Shown: positions 1 to 11,056 of the stretch, one piece after another
Layout: every line of letters starts with the position of its first letter
How positions within the stretch are numbered: the first letter of the stretch is position 1
Program-made: the position numbers and the translations under genes
Origin: Delphinus delphis
Lineage: Eukaryota > Chordata > Mammalia > Artiodactyla > Delphinidae
Assembly (NCBI RefSeq): GCF_949987515.2
Contig: NW_027192673.1
Location: 1,669,001 to 1,733,000, forward strand
DNA length: 64,000 nucleotides
Direction: 5' to 3'
The notes under the pieces: model-generated
Databases searched by the model: none
Told to the model about the DNA's origin: nothing
The model's input: the letters and a program-made list of their open reading frames with translations, nothing else

Positions 1-620
1 GATTGGAGAGGTTCGGTGAGCATATGAAGACCCTTTGAAGTCATATTGCATGGTACCCATTCCACGGGTCTCAACTCTCCAGGTTTAAGGTATTCTTCCT
101 TCAGCTAAAACATGCATGTGGAACCCAGAGTATGATCAACCATGTGAACGGGAGACGTGTTCAAATATGTCTCAGTTTTCCTCCCCTGGTACTCGGGTGC
201 AACATTCCAGACGCTTTACTAACACTCTCCCCACTTGGAGAGTCAGTCCCTTTAACCTCCTGTTTGGCCCAGTTTGCAATTTCTGCGGAAGATGAACAGG
301 AATAGCGAGAACCAATGAGAGACTAGCTGGAGGTCTCTGAACGGGCAAATTTAACTCTCATTTCCCACCAGGAAGAGGAATTAACCAAAGGCTCAGCATG
401 CCAGGCCGGAACCAGATTAGGGCCTGAAGCCATCCTGCGGTGTTGCGGCCAGGTCACAAGAAAGCGAGTTGAAGAAAGGAGCTCAGGGGCACTGTAATTC
501 ACAAACCTGCAGAGTTATAAATGACAGCTATCGTCCAAAAATAGACTGAAGTAAGGCTGCCAAGAGGACTTGAAAGCGGGGCAGAATTGCAGGAAACCGA
601 TTTCAGGAGGTAGACTGGAA
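1..620 (+). other. Unrecognised 5' portion of the monomer (shown for monomer 1)
   Basis: These ~620 bases recur at the start of every monomer and I recognise nothing in them. They hold the type I/II/III marker near offset 128 and restriction sites shared by most monomers (GGTACC near 52, ATGCAT near 113, GAGCTC near 480, CTGCAG near 508). They are richer in G+C than the L1-like half. A TATAAAT near 515 is a lone match with no other promoter sign. The segment could be a more eroded part of the same L1, another transposon, or unique sequence caught in the founding unit. Confidence 0.6.
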
Positions 621-668
621 TTGCATTGAAAGCATAGGAAAAGAGGCAGAACGTCCACAATGATGCAC

Positions 669-740
669 TTGGCCAAAAAGGGCGTATGCGTTTTTTCCTG
701 AATATATTCAGGAAAAAACGCATACGCCCTTTTTGGCCAA
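669..740. mobile_element. 72-bp perfect palindrome, probable mariner-type MITE (monomer 1; one per monomer)
   Basis: The left 36 bases are exactly the reverse complement of the right 36, with no spacer. The dyad lies between 704 and 705 in GAATATATTC. Symmetry stops at 668/741. The arms begin TTGGCCAAAAAG and then carry a run of six T before CCTG. Abundant cetartiodactyl mariner MITEs have ends that I recall as TTGGCCAAAAAGTTCGTTCG followed by GGTTTTTC, so this looks like a relative, built like the human MADE1/Hsmar1 palindrome. The MITE identity comes from memory of the family; the palindrome is seen directly. Eighteen of 41 copies are perfect (1, 2, 4, 6, 10, 12, 13, 16, 17, 20, 23, 24, 27, 30, 33, 35, 39, 41). 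It can form a hairpin or cruciform. Confidence 0.9.
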
Positions 741-759
741 CCAAGCAAGCTTGCAAAGG

Positions 760-1545
760 AAATCTGCACTACAATGAAGTGTCACTTCCCCCCGGTCAAA
801 AGGGCCATCTGAAAAAAGTGTAAAATCCAGAAAGGCAGGACAGGCCATGGAGAACTGGGAGCCTTGTTATGCTGATGGGCGGGATGTAAATTGCAAACAG
901 ACACTGGGAAGAAGTGTATGGTGTTTCCTGAAACATCTAAAAAACAAAGCAACAGAGCCTAGGGCACTTCCACTTATGGTCCTATAGCTTAGGGAAATTA
1001 AAATCAAAAAGACACAGCCACCCCAAAGTTTGGGACGCCTCCGTTTACAAGAACCTCGTTTACCGTACAAGTTCAATATCACAGAAAGTGAAAAATGGAT
1101 AAAGAACTTGTGGTACTTACGTACAATGCAGTATCACTCAGCAATGAAATCTATGTCATCAGGCCCGTAGCAGCATAATGAGTGGATTCAGGTACGATGA
1201 TTCTAACTGAAATAAGTCACACAGAAAAAGAAACATCATAAGATATCACTAATACACGGAATGTAACCTTGGCTACACAGGAACTGCATTCCAAAACAGA
1301 ACAGGGTCTCAAATTTAGAAAACCAACTTATGCTTGCTTCAGGGTAAAGGTGAGTTGGGATGCTGCATAAAACCAGAGATTGAAATGAGCACAGATAAAG
1401 TTCCTTAAGCCAAATATGGAATAGACAAGAGCTACTCCTTGCTCAATGAAATGGACTCAACACCCCATATTAAACGCCTAAGAATGTACCTGAGTAGTCA
1501 GTATCTTAAAACCTATGGATTGCTATGTCTCCAAAAGTGAATCAA
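760..1545 (+). mobile_element. LINE-1 3'-end fragment forming the second half of the monomer (monomer 1; present in all)
   Basis: The order and spacing follow a mammalian L1 from late ORF2 into the 3' UTR. Landmarks are ACTACAATGA (768-777), CCGGTCAAAAGGGCCATC (792-809; L1 has CCGGTCAGAATGGCCATC), GGGATGTAAATTG (881-893), a TATGG...TTTCCT..AA stretch (916-935), CACCCCAA (1019-1026) and TGGATAAAGAA (1096-1106). Frame 1096-1146 still reads WIKNLWYLRTMQYHSAM, close to the conserved L1 ORF2 C-terminal pattern WI-K-MWYIYTMEYYSAI. At 1207-1262 come TGAAATAAGTCACACAGAAA and GATATCACTAATACACGGAA, matching the cetartiodactyl L1 3' UTR. It is a dead fragment with many stops and no poly(A) tail. The start and end are approximate. 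Similarity may extend upstream of the palindrome (about 620-668). Confidence 0.85.
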
Positions 1546-1580
1546 GCGTGTGTACAGGGGCATAAACGCAGCAGTGATAG

Positions 1581-3160
1581 GATTGGAGAGGTTCGGTGAG
1601 CAAATGAAGACCCTTTGAAGTCATATTGCATGGTACCCATTCCACGGGTTTCAACTACCCAGGTTTTAGGTATTCTTCCTTCAGCTAAAACATGCATGTG
1701 GAACCCAGAGTATGATCAACCATGTGAACGGGAGACGTGTTCAAATATGTCTCAGTTTTCCTCACCTGGTACTCGGGTGCAACATTCCAGACGCTTTACT
1801 AACACTCTCCCCACTTGGAGAGTCAGCGCCTTTAACCTCCTGTTTGGCCCAGTTTGCAATTTCTGCGGAAGATGAACAGGAATAGGGAGAACCAATGAGA
1901 GACTAGCTGGAGGTCTCTGAACGGGCAAATTTAACTCTCATTTCCCACCAGGAAGAGGAATTAACCAAAGGCTCAGCATGCCGGGCCAGAACCAGATTAG
2001 GGCCTGAAGCCATCCTGCTGTGTTGCGACCAGGTCACAAGAAAGCGAGTTGAAGAAAGGAGCTCAGGGACACTGTAATTCACAAACCTGCAGAGTTATAA
2101 ATGACAGCTATCGTCCAAAAATAGACTGAAGTAAGGCTGCCAAGAGGACTTGAAAGCGGGGCAGAATTGCAGGAAACCGATTTCAGGAGGTAGACTGAAA
2201 TTGCATTGAAAGCATAGGAAAAGAGGCAGAACGTCCACAATGATGCACTTGGCCAAAAAGGGCGTATGCGTTTTTTCCTGAATATATTCAGGAAAAAACG
2301 CATACGCCCTTTTTGGCCAACCAAGCAAGCTTGCAAAGGAAATCTGCACTACAATGAAGTCTCACTTCCCCCCGGTCAAAAGGGCCATCTGAAAAAAGTG
2401 TAAAATCCAGAAAGGCAGGACAGGCCATGGAGAACTGGGAGCCTTGTTATGCTGATGGGTGGGATGTAAATTACCAACAGACACTCAGGAGAAGTGTATG
2501 GTGTTTCCTGAAACATCTAAAAAACAAAGCAACAGAGCCTAGGGCACTGCCACTTATGGTCCTATAGCTTAGGGAAATTAAAATCAAAAAGACACAGCCA
2601 CCCCAAAGTTTGGGACGCCTCTGTTTACAAGAACCTCGTTTACAGTACAAGTTCAACATCGCAGAAAGTGAAAAATGGATAAAGAAGTTGTGGTATTTAC
2701 TTACAAAGCAATATCACTCAGCAATGAAATCTGTGTCATCAGGCACTTAGCAGCACAATGAGTGGATTCAGGTATGATGATTCTAACTGAAATAAGTCAC
2801 ACAGAAAAAGAAACATCATAAGATATCAGTAATACACGGAATGGAAACTTGGCTACACAGGAACTGAATTACAGAACAGAACAGGGTCTCAAATTTAGAA
2901 AACCAACTTATGCTTGCTTAAGGGGAAAGGTGAGTTGGGGTGCTGCATAAAACCAGAGATTGAAATGAGCACAGATAAAGTTCCTTAAGCCAAATATGGA
3001 ATAGACAAGAGCTACTCCTTGCTCAACGAAATGGACTCAAAACCGCATATTAAACGCCTAAGAATGTACCTGACTAGTAAGTATCTTAAAACCTATGGAT
3101 TGCTATGTATCCGAAAGAGAATCAAGCATGTGTACAGGGGCATAAACGCAGCAGTGATAG
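1581..3160 (+). repeat. Satellite monomer 2
   Basis: 1580 bp, type I, G second half. Palindrome 2249-2320 perfect. Shares AGGGACACTG with monomer 6. Private: GGGTGGGATG, AATTACCAACAG and CAAAACCGCAT. Confidence 0.96.
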
Positions 3161-4739
3161 GATTGGAGAGGTTCGGTGAGCAAATGAAGACCCTTTGAAG
3201 TCATATTGCATGGTACCCATTACACGGGTCTTAACTCTCCAGGTTTAAGGTATTCTTCCTTCAGCTAAAACATGCATGTGGAACCCAAGTATGATCAACC
3301 ATGTGAACGGGAGACGTGTTCAAATATTTCTCAGTTTTCCTCCCCTGGTTCTCGGGTGCAACATTCCAGACGCTTTACTAACACTCTCCCCACTTGGAGA
3401 GTCAGCGCCTTTAACCTCCTGTTTGGCCCAGTTTGCAATTTCTGCGGAAGATGAACAGGAATAGCGAGAACCAATGAGAGACTAGCTGGAGGTGTCTGGA
3501 CGGGCAAATTTAACTCTCATTTCCCACCAGGAAGAGGAAATAACCAAAGGCTCAGCGTGCCGTGCCGGAACCAGATTAGGGCCTGAAGCCATCCTGCGGT
3601 GTTGCAGCCAGGTCACAAGAAAGCGAGTTGAAGAAAGGAGCTCAGGGGCACTGTAATTCACAAACCTGCAGAGTTATAAATGACAGCTATCGTCCAAAAA
3701 TAGACTGAAGTAAGGCTGCCAAGAGGACTTGAAAGCGGGGCAGAATTGCAGGAAACCGATTTCAGGAGGTAGACTGGAATTGCATTGAAAGCATAGGAAA
3801 AGAGGCAGAACGTCCACAATGATGCACTTGGCCAAAAAGGGCGTATGCGTTTTTTCCTGAAAATATTCAGGAAAAAACGCATACGCCCTTTTTGGCCAAC
3901 CAAGCAAGCTTGCAAAGGAAATCTGCACTACAATGAAGTCTCACTTCCCCCCGGTCAAAAGGGCCATCTGAAAAAAGTGTAAAATCCAGAAAGGCAGGAC
4001 AGGCCATGGAGAACTGGGAGCCTTGTTATGCTGACGGGCGGCATGTAAATTGCCAACAACCACTCGGGAGAAGTGTATGGTGTTTCCTGAAACATCTAAA
4101 AAACAAAGCAACAGAGCCTAGGGCACTTCCACTTATGGTCCTATAGCTTAGGGAAATTAAAATCAAAAAGACACAGCCACCCCAAAGTTTGGAACGGCTC
4201 TGTTTACAAGAACCTCGTTTACAGTACAAGTTCAACATCGCAGAAAGTGAAAAATGGATAAAGAAGTTGTGGTATTCACTTACAAAGCAATATCACTCAG
4301 CAATGAAATCTATGTCATCAGGCCCTTAGCAGCACAATGAGTGGATTCAGGTATGATGATTCTAACTGAAATAAGTCACACAGAAAAAGAAACATCATAA
4401 GATATCAGTAATACACGGAATGTAAACTTGGCTACACAGGAACTGAATTACAGAACAGAACAGGGTCTCAAATTTAGAAAACCAACTTATGCTTGCTTAA
4501 GGGGAAAGGTGAGTTGGGGTGCTGCATAAAACCAGAGATTGAAATGAGCACAGATAAAGTTCCTTAAGCCAAATATGGAATAGACAAGAGCTACTCCTTG
4601 CTCAACGAAATGGACTCAACACCGCATATTAAACGCCTAACAATGTACCTGACTAGTAAGTATCTTAACACCTATGGATTGCTATGTCTCCGAAAGAGAA
4701 TCAAGCATGTGTACAGGGGCATAAACGCAGCAATGATAG
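3161..4739 (+). repeat. Satellite monomer 3
   Basis: 1579 bp, type II, A second half. Palindrome 3828-3899 has one central mismatch (GAAAATATTC). First half has AATATTTCTCAG; second half is close to monomer 4. Confidence 0.96.
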
Positions 4740-6318
4740 GATTGGAGAGGTTCGGTGAGCAAATGAAGACCCTTTGAAGTCATATTGAATGGTACCCATT
4801 ACACGGGTCTTAACTCTCCAGGTTTAAGGTATTCTTCCTTCAGCTAAAACATGCATGTGGAACCCAAGTATGATCAACCATGTGAACGGGAGACGTGTTC
4901 AAATATGTCTCAGTTTTCCTCCCCTGGTACTCGGGTGCAACATTCCAGACGCTTTACTAACACTCTCCCCACTTGGAGAGTCAGCGCCTTTAACCTCCTG
5001 TTTGGCCCAGTTTGCAATTTCTGCGGAAGATGAACAGGAATAGCGAGAACCAATGAGAGACTAGCTGGAGGTGTCTGGACGGGCAAATTTAACTCTCATT
5101 TCCCACCAGGAAGAGGAAATAACCAAAGGCTCAGCGTGCCGTGCCGGAACCAGATTAGGGCCTGAAGCCATCCTGCGGTGTTGCGGCCAGCTCACAAGAA
5201 AGCGAGTTGAAGAAAGGAGCTCAGGGGCACTGTAATTCACAAACCTGCAGAGTTATAAATGACAGCTATCGTCCAAAAATAGACTGAAGTAAGGCTGCCA
5301 AGAGGACTTGAAAGCGGGGCAGAATTGCAGGAAACAGATTTCAGGAGGTAGACTGGAATTGCATTGAAAGCATAGGAAAAGAGGCAGAACGTCCACAATG
5401 ATGCACTTGGCCAAAAAGGGCGTATGCGTTTTTTCCTGAATATATTCAGGAAAAAACGCATACGCCCTTTTTGGCCAACCAAGCAAGCTTGCAAAGGAAA
5501 TCTGCACTACAATGAAGTCTCACTTCCCCCCGGTCAAAAGGGCCATCTGAAAAAAGGGTAAAATCCAGAAAGGCAGGACAGGCCATGGAGAACTGGGAGC
5601 CTTGTTATGCTGATGGGCGGGATGTAAATTGCCAACAACCACTCGGGAGAAGTGTATGGTGTTTCCTGAAACATCTAAAAAACAAAGCAACAGAACCTAG
5701 GGCACTTCCACTTATGGTCCTATAGCTTAGGGAAATTAAAATCAAAAAGACACAGCCACCCCAAAGTTTGGAACGGCTCTGTTTACAAGAACCTCGTTTA
5801 CAGTACAAGTTCAACATCTCAGAAAGTGAAAAATGGATAAAGAAGTTGTGGTATTCACTTACAAAGCAATATCACTCAGCAATGAAATCTATGTCATCAG
5901 GCCCGTAGCAGCATAATGAGTGGATTCAGGTACGATGATTCTAACTGAAATAAGTCACACAGAAAAAGAAACATCATAAGATATCACTAATACACGGAAT
6001 GTAAACTTGGCTACACAGGAACTGAATTACAGAACAGAACAGGGTCTCAAATTTAGAAAACCAACTTATGCTTGCTTAAGGGGAAAGGTGAGTTGGGGTG
6101 CTGCATAAAACCAGAGATTGAAATGAGCACAGATAAAGTTCCTTAAGCCAAATATGGAATAGACAAGAGCTACTCCTTGCTCAATGAAATGGACTCAACA
6201 CCCCATATTAAACGCCTAAGAATGTACCTGACTAGTAAGTATCTTAAAACCTATGGATTGCTATGTCTCCAAAAGAGAATCAAGCGTGTGTACAGGGGCA
6301 TAAACGCAGCAGTGATAG
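4740..6318 (+). repeat. Satellite monomer 4
   Basis: 1579 bp, type II, A second half. Palindrome 5407-5478 perfect. The last ~420 bp switch to the CCCGTAGCAGCATAATG form seen in monomers 1 and 5, so the monomer is a mosaic. Confidence 0.96.
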
Positions 6319-7896
6319 GGTTGGAGAGGTTCGGTGAGCAAATGAAGACCCTTTGTAGTCATATTGCATGGTACCTATTCCACGGGTTTCAACTACCCAG
6401 GTTTTAGGTATTCTTCCTTCAGCTAAAACATGCATGTGGAACCCAGAGTATGATCAACCATGTGAACGGGAGACGTGTTCAAATATGTCTCAGTTTTCCT
6501 CACCTGGTACTCGGGTGCAACATTCCAGACGCTTTACTAACACTCTCCCGACTTGGAGAGTCAGTCCCTTTAACCTCCTGTTTGGCCCAGTTTGCAATTT
6601 CTGCGGAAGATGAACAGGAATAGCGAGAACCAATGAGAGACTAGCTGGAGGTCTCTGAACGGGCAAATTTAACTCTCATTTCCCACCAGGAAGAGGAATT
6701 AACCAAAGGCTCAGCATGCCGGGCCGGAACCAGATTAGGGCCTGAAGCCATCCTGCGGTGTTGCGGCCAGGTCACAAGAAAGCGAGTTGAAGAAAGGAGC
6801 TCAGGGGCACTGTAATTCACAAACCTGCAGAGTTATAAATGACAGCTATCGTCCAAAAGTAGACTGAAGTAAGGCTGCCAAGAGAAATTGAAAGCGGGGC
6901 AGAATTGCAGGAAACCGATTTCAGGAGGTAGACTGGAATTGCATTGAAAGCATAGGAAAAGAGGCAGAACGTCCACAATGATGCACTTGGCCAAAAAGGG
7001 CGTATGCATTTTCTCCTGAATATATTCAGGAAAAAACGCATACGCCCTTTTTGGCCAACCAAGCAAGCTTGCAAAGGAAATCTGCACTACAATGAAGTCT
7101 CACTTCCCCCCGGTCAAAAGGGCCATCTGAAAAAAGTGTAAAATCCAGAAAGGCAACAGGCCATTGAGAACTGGGAGCCTTGTTATGCTGATGGGCGGGA
7201 TGTAAATTGCCAACAGACACTCAGGAGAAGTGTATGGTGTTTCCTGAAACATCTAAAAAACAAAGCAACAGAGCCTAGGGCACTTCCACTTATGGTCCTA
7301 TAGCTTAGGGAAATTAAAATCAAAAAGACACAGCCACCCCAAAGTTTGGGACGCCTCCGTTTACAAGAACCTCGTTTACCGTACAAGTTCAATATCACAG
7401 AAAGTGAAAAATGGATAAAGAACTTGTGGTACTTACGTACAATGCAGTATCACTCAGCAATGAAATCTATGTCATCAGGCCCGTAGCAGCATAATGAGTG
7501 GATTCAGGTACGATGATTCTAACTGAAATAAGTCACACAGAAAAAGAAACATCATAAGATATCACTAATACACGGAATGTAACCTTGGCTACACAGGAAC
7601 TGCATTCCAAAACAGAACAGGGTCTCAAATTTAGAAAACCAACTTATGCTTGCTTCAGGGTAAAGGTGAGTTGGGATGCTGCATAAAACCAGAGATTGAA
7701 ATTAGCACAGATAAAGTTCCTTAAGCCAAATATGGAATAGACAAGAGCTACTCCTTGCTCAATGAAATGGACTCAACACCCCATATTAAACGCCTAAGAA
7801 TGTACCTGACTAGTAAGTATCTTAAAACCTATGGATTGCTATGTCTCCAAAAGTGAATCAAGCGTGTGTACAGGGGCATAAACGCAGCAGTGATAG
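6319..7896 (+). repeat. Satellite monomer 5
   Basis: 1578 bp (2-bp loss, GGCAACAGG), type I, G second half with CGCCTCCG. Palindrome 6987-7058 has two left-arm mismatches (GCATTTTCTCC). Private GAGAAATTGAAAG. Second half nearly matches monomer 1. Confidence 0.96.
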
Positions 7897-9476
7897 GGTT
7901 GGAGAGGTTCGGTGAGCAAATGAAGACCCTTTGAAGTCATATTGCATGGTACCCATTACACGGGTCTTAACTCTCCAGGTTTTAGGTATTCTTCCTTCAG
8001 CTAAAACATGCATGTGGAACCCAGAGTATGATCAACCATGTGAACGGGAGACGTGTTCAAATATGTCTCAGTTTTCCTCACCTGGTACTCGGGTGCAACA
8101 TTCCAGACGCTTTACTAACACTCTCCCGACTTGGAGAGTCAGGCCCTTTAACCTCCTGTTTGGCCCAGTTTGCAGTTTCTGCGGAAGATGAACAGGAATA
8201 GGGAGAACCAATGAGAGACTAGCTGGAGGTCTCTGAACGGGCAAATTTAACTCTCATTTCCCACCAGGAAGAGGAATTAACCAAAGGCTCAGCATGCCGG
8301 GCCGGAACCAGATTAGGGCCTGAAGCCATCCTGCGGTGTTGCGGCCAGGTCACAAGAAAGCGAGTTGAAGAAAGGAGCTCAGGGACACTGTAATTCACAA
8401 ACCTGCAGAGTTATAAATGACAGCTATCGTCCAAAAATAGACTGAAGTAAGGCTGCCAAGAGGACTTGAAAGCGGGGCAGAATTGCAGGAAACCGATTTC
8501 AGGAGGTAGACTGGAATTGCATTGAAAGCATAGGAAAAGAGGCAGAACGTCCACAATGATGCACTTGGCCAAAAAGGGCGTATGCGTTTTTTCCTGAATA
8601 TATTCAGGAAAAAACGCATACGCCCTTTTTGGCCAACCAAGCAAGCTTGCAAAGGAAATCTGCACTACAATGAAGTCTCACTTCCCCCCGGTCAAAAGGG
8701 CCATCTGAAAAAAGTGTAAAATCCAGAAAGGCAGGACAGGCCATGGAGAACTGGGAGCCTTGTTATGCTGATGGGCGGGATGTAAATTGCCAACAACCAC
8801 TCGGGAGAAGTGTATGGTGTTTCCTGAAACATCTAAAAAACAAAGCAACAGAGCCTAGGGCACTTCCACTTATGGTCCTATAGCTTAGGGAAATTAAAAT
8901 CAAAAAGACACAGCCACCCCAAAGTTTGGAACGGCTCTGTTTACAAGAACCTCGTTTACAGTACAAGTTCAACATCGCAGAAAGTGAAAAATGGATAAAG
9001 AAGTTGTGGTATTCACTTACAAAGCAATATCACTCAGCAATGAAATCTGTGTCATCAGGCCCTTAGCAGCACAATGAGTGGATTCAGGTATGATGATTCT
9101 AACTGAAATAAGTCACACAGAAAAAGAAACATCATAAGATATCAGTAATACACGGAATGTAAACTTGGCTACACAGGAACTGAATTACAGAACAGAACAG
9201 GGTCTCAAATTTAGAAAACCAACTTATGCTTGCTTAAGGGGAAAGGTGAGTTGGGGTGCTGCATAAAACCAGAGATTGAAATGAGCACAGATAAAGTTCC
9301 TTAAGCCAAATATGGAATAGACAAGAGCTACTCCTTGCTCAACGAAATGGACTCAACACCGCATATTAAACGCCTAAGAATGTACCTGACTAGTAAGTAT
9401 CTTAAAACCTATAGATTGCTATGTCTCCGAAAGAGAATCAAGCATGTGTACAGGGGCATAAACGCAGCAGTGATAG
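7897..9476 (+). repeat. Satellite monomer 6
   Basis: 1580 bp, type I, A second half. Palindrome 8565-8636 perfect. Private GGCCCTTTAACC and TTTGCAGTTTC in the first half; second half resembles monomers 3 and 4. Confidence 0.96.
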
Positions 9477-11056
9477 GATTGGAGAGGTTCGGTGAGCAAA
9501 TGAAGACCCTTTGAAGTCATATTGCATGGTACCCATTCCACGGGTTTCAACTACCCAGGTTTTAGGTATTCTTCCTTCAGCTAAAACATGCATGTGGAAC
9601 CCAGAGTATGATCAACCATGTGATCGGGAGACGTGTTCAAATATGTCTCAGTTTTCCTCCCCTGGTACTCGGGTGCAACATTCCAGACGCTTTACTAACA
9701 CTCTCCCCACTTGGAGAGTCAGCGCCTTTAACCTCCTGTTTGGCCCAGTTTGCAATTTCTGCGGAAGATGAACAGGAATAGCGAGAACCAATGAGAGGCT
9801 AGCTGGAGGTGTCTGGACGGGCAAATTTAACTCTCATTTCCCACCAGGAAGAGGAAATAACCAAAGGCTCAGCGTGCCGTGCCGGAACCAGATTAGGGCC
9901 TGAAGCCATCCTGCGGTGTTGCGGCCAGGTCACAAGAAAGCGAGTTGAAGAAAGGAGCTCAGGGGCACTGTAATTCACAAACCTGCAGAGTTATAAATGA
10001 CAGCTATCGTCCAAAAATAGACTGAAGTAAGGCTGCCAAGAGGACTTGAAAGCGGGGCAGAATTGCAGGAAACCGATTTCAGGAGGTAGACTGGAATTGC
10101 ATTGAAAGCATAGGAAAAGAGGCAGAACGTCCACAATGATGCACTTGGCCAAAAAGGGCGTATGCGTTTTTTCCTGAATATATTCAGGAAAAAACGCATA
10201 CGCCCTTTATGGCCAACCAAGCAAGCTTGCAAAGGAAATCTGCACTACAATGAAGTCTCACTTCCCCCCGGTCAAAAGGGCCATCTGAAAAAAGTGTAAA
10301 ATCCAGAAAGGCAGGACAGGCCATGGAGAACTGGGAGCCTTGTTATGCTGATGGGCGGGATGTAAATTGCCAACAACCACTCGGGAGAAGTGTATGGTGT
10401 TTCCTGAAACATCTAAAAAACAAAGCAACAGAGCCTAGGTCACTTCCACTTATGGTCCTATAGCTTAGGGAAATTAAAATCAAAAAGACACAGCCACCCT
10501 AAAGTTTGGAACGGCTCTGTTTACAAGAACCTCGTTTACAGTACAAGTTCAACATCGCAGAAAGTGAAAAATGGATAAAGAAGTTGTGGTATTTACTTAC
10601 AAAGCAATATCACTCAGCAATGAAATCTGTGTCATCAGGCCCTTAGCAGCACAATGAGTGGATTCAGGTATGATGATTCTAACTGAAATAAGTCACACAG
10701 AAAAAGAAACATCATAAGATATCAGTAATACACGGAATGTAAACTTGGCTACACAGGAACTGAATTACAGAACAGAACAGGGTCTCAAATTTAGAAAACC
10801 AACTTATTCTTGCTTAAGGGGAAAGGTGAGTTGGGGTGCTGCATAAAACCAGAGATTGAAATGAGCACAGATAAAGTTTCTTAAGCCAAATATGGAATAG
10901 ACAAGAGCTACTCCTTGCTCAACGAAATGGACTCAACACCCCATATTAAACGCCTAAGAATGTACCTGACTAGTAAGTATCTTAAAACCTATGGATTGCT
11001 ATGTCTCCGAAAGAGAATCAAGCATGTGTACAGGGGCATAAACGCAGCAGTGATAG
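9477..11056 (+). repeat. Satellite monomer 7
   Basis: 1580 bp, type I with GTGATCGGG, A second half. Palindrome 10145-10216 has one right-arm mismatch (CCCTTTATGG). First monomer with GAGGCTAGCTGG, which creates an NheI site absent from monomers 1-6. Confidence 0.96.

Larger units (their letters stand above)
1..1580 (+). repeat. Satellite monomer 1
   Basis: 1580 bp, type I first half, G second half with CGCCTCCG. Palindrome 669-740 perfect. Private changes include GAGCATATGAAG at the start and GTGTCACTTCC after the palindrome. Close to monomer 5. Confidence 0.96.

Noticed and set aside
415..424. TTAGGG in CAGATTAGGGCC as telomeric repeat
   Set aside because: One copy per monomer with no tandem TTAGGG run.
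509..523. TATAAAT as a promoter element
   Set aside because: A single short match with no initiator, CpG island or downstream gene. It repeats only because the monomer does.
669..740. Hairpin as a transcription terminator, microRNA precursor or CRISPR-like repeat
   Set aside because: The setting is mammalian satellite DNA. There is no spacer array, no loop, and no transcription unit, and a MITE origin explains the symmetry better.
499..769. Overlapping minus-strand open frames of ~84-85 codons recurring in nearly every monomer across the palindrome
   Set aside because: Two frames overlap almost fully, both read through a palindromic transposon remnant, and their conservation equals that of the whole DNA repeat. 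Substitutions fall without regard to codon position. Monomer 38's 17-bp insertion simply joins the two frames into a 95-codon one. No known domain.
867..1082. Minus-strand open frames of ~70 codons with a hydrophobic stretch
   Set aside because: They are antisense to the L1-derived segment, and the hydrophobic run comes from the reverse complement of an A-rich L1 stretch.
1..1580. CENP-B box (nTTCGnnnnAnnCGGGn) as evidence of a centromeric satellite
   Set aside because: I checked the TTCG and CGGG occurrences in the monomer on both strands, for example the CTCGGG sites. None has the full core with correct spacing, so centromere function is not supported.
1615..1875. Plus-strand open frames of 60-86 codons in the first part of many monomers
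   Set aside because: The start shifts with the monomer type (86 codons in type I, 60 or 62 in the others), the 1-bp CCCAAG loss changes the frame, and no domain or codon bias is seen. These are chance frames in a satellite.
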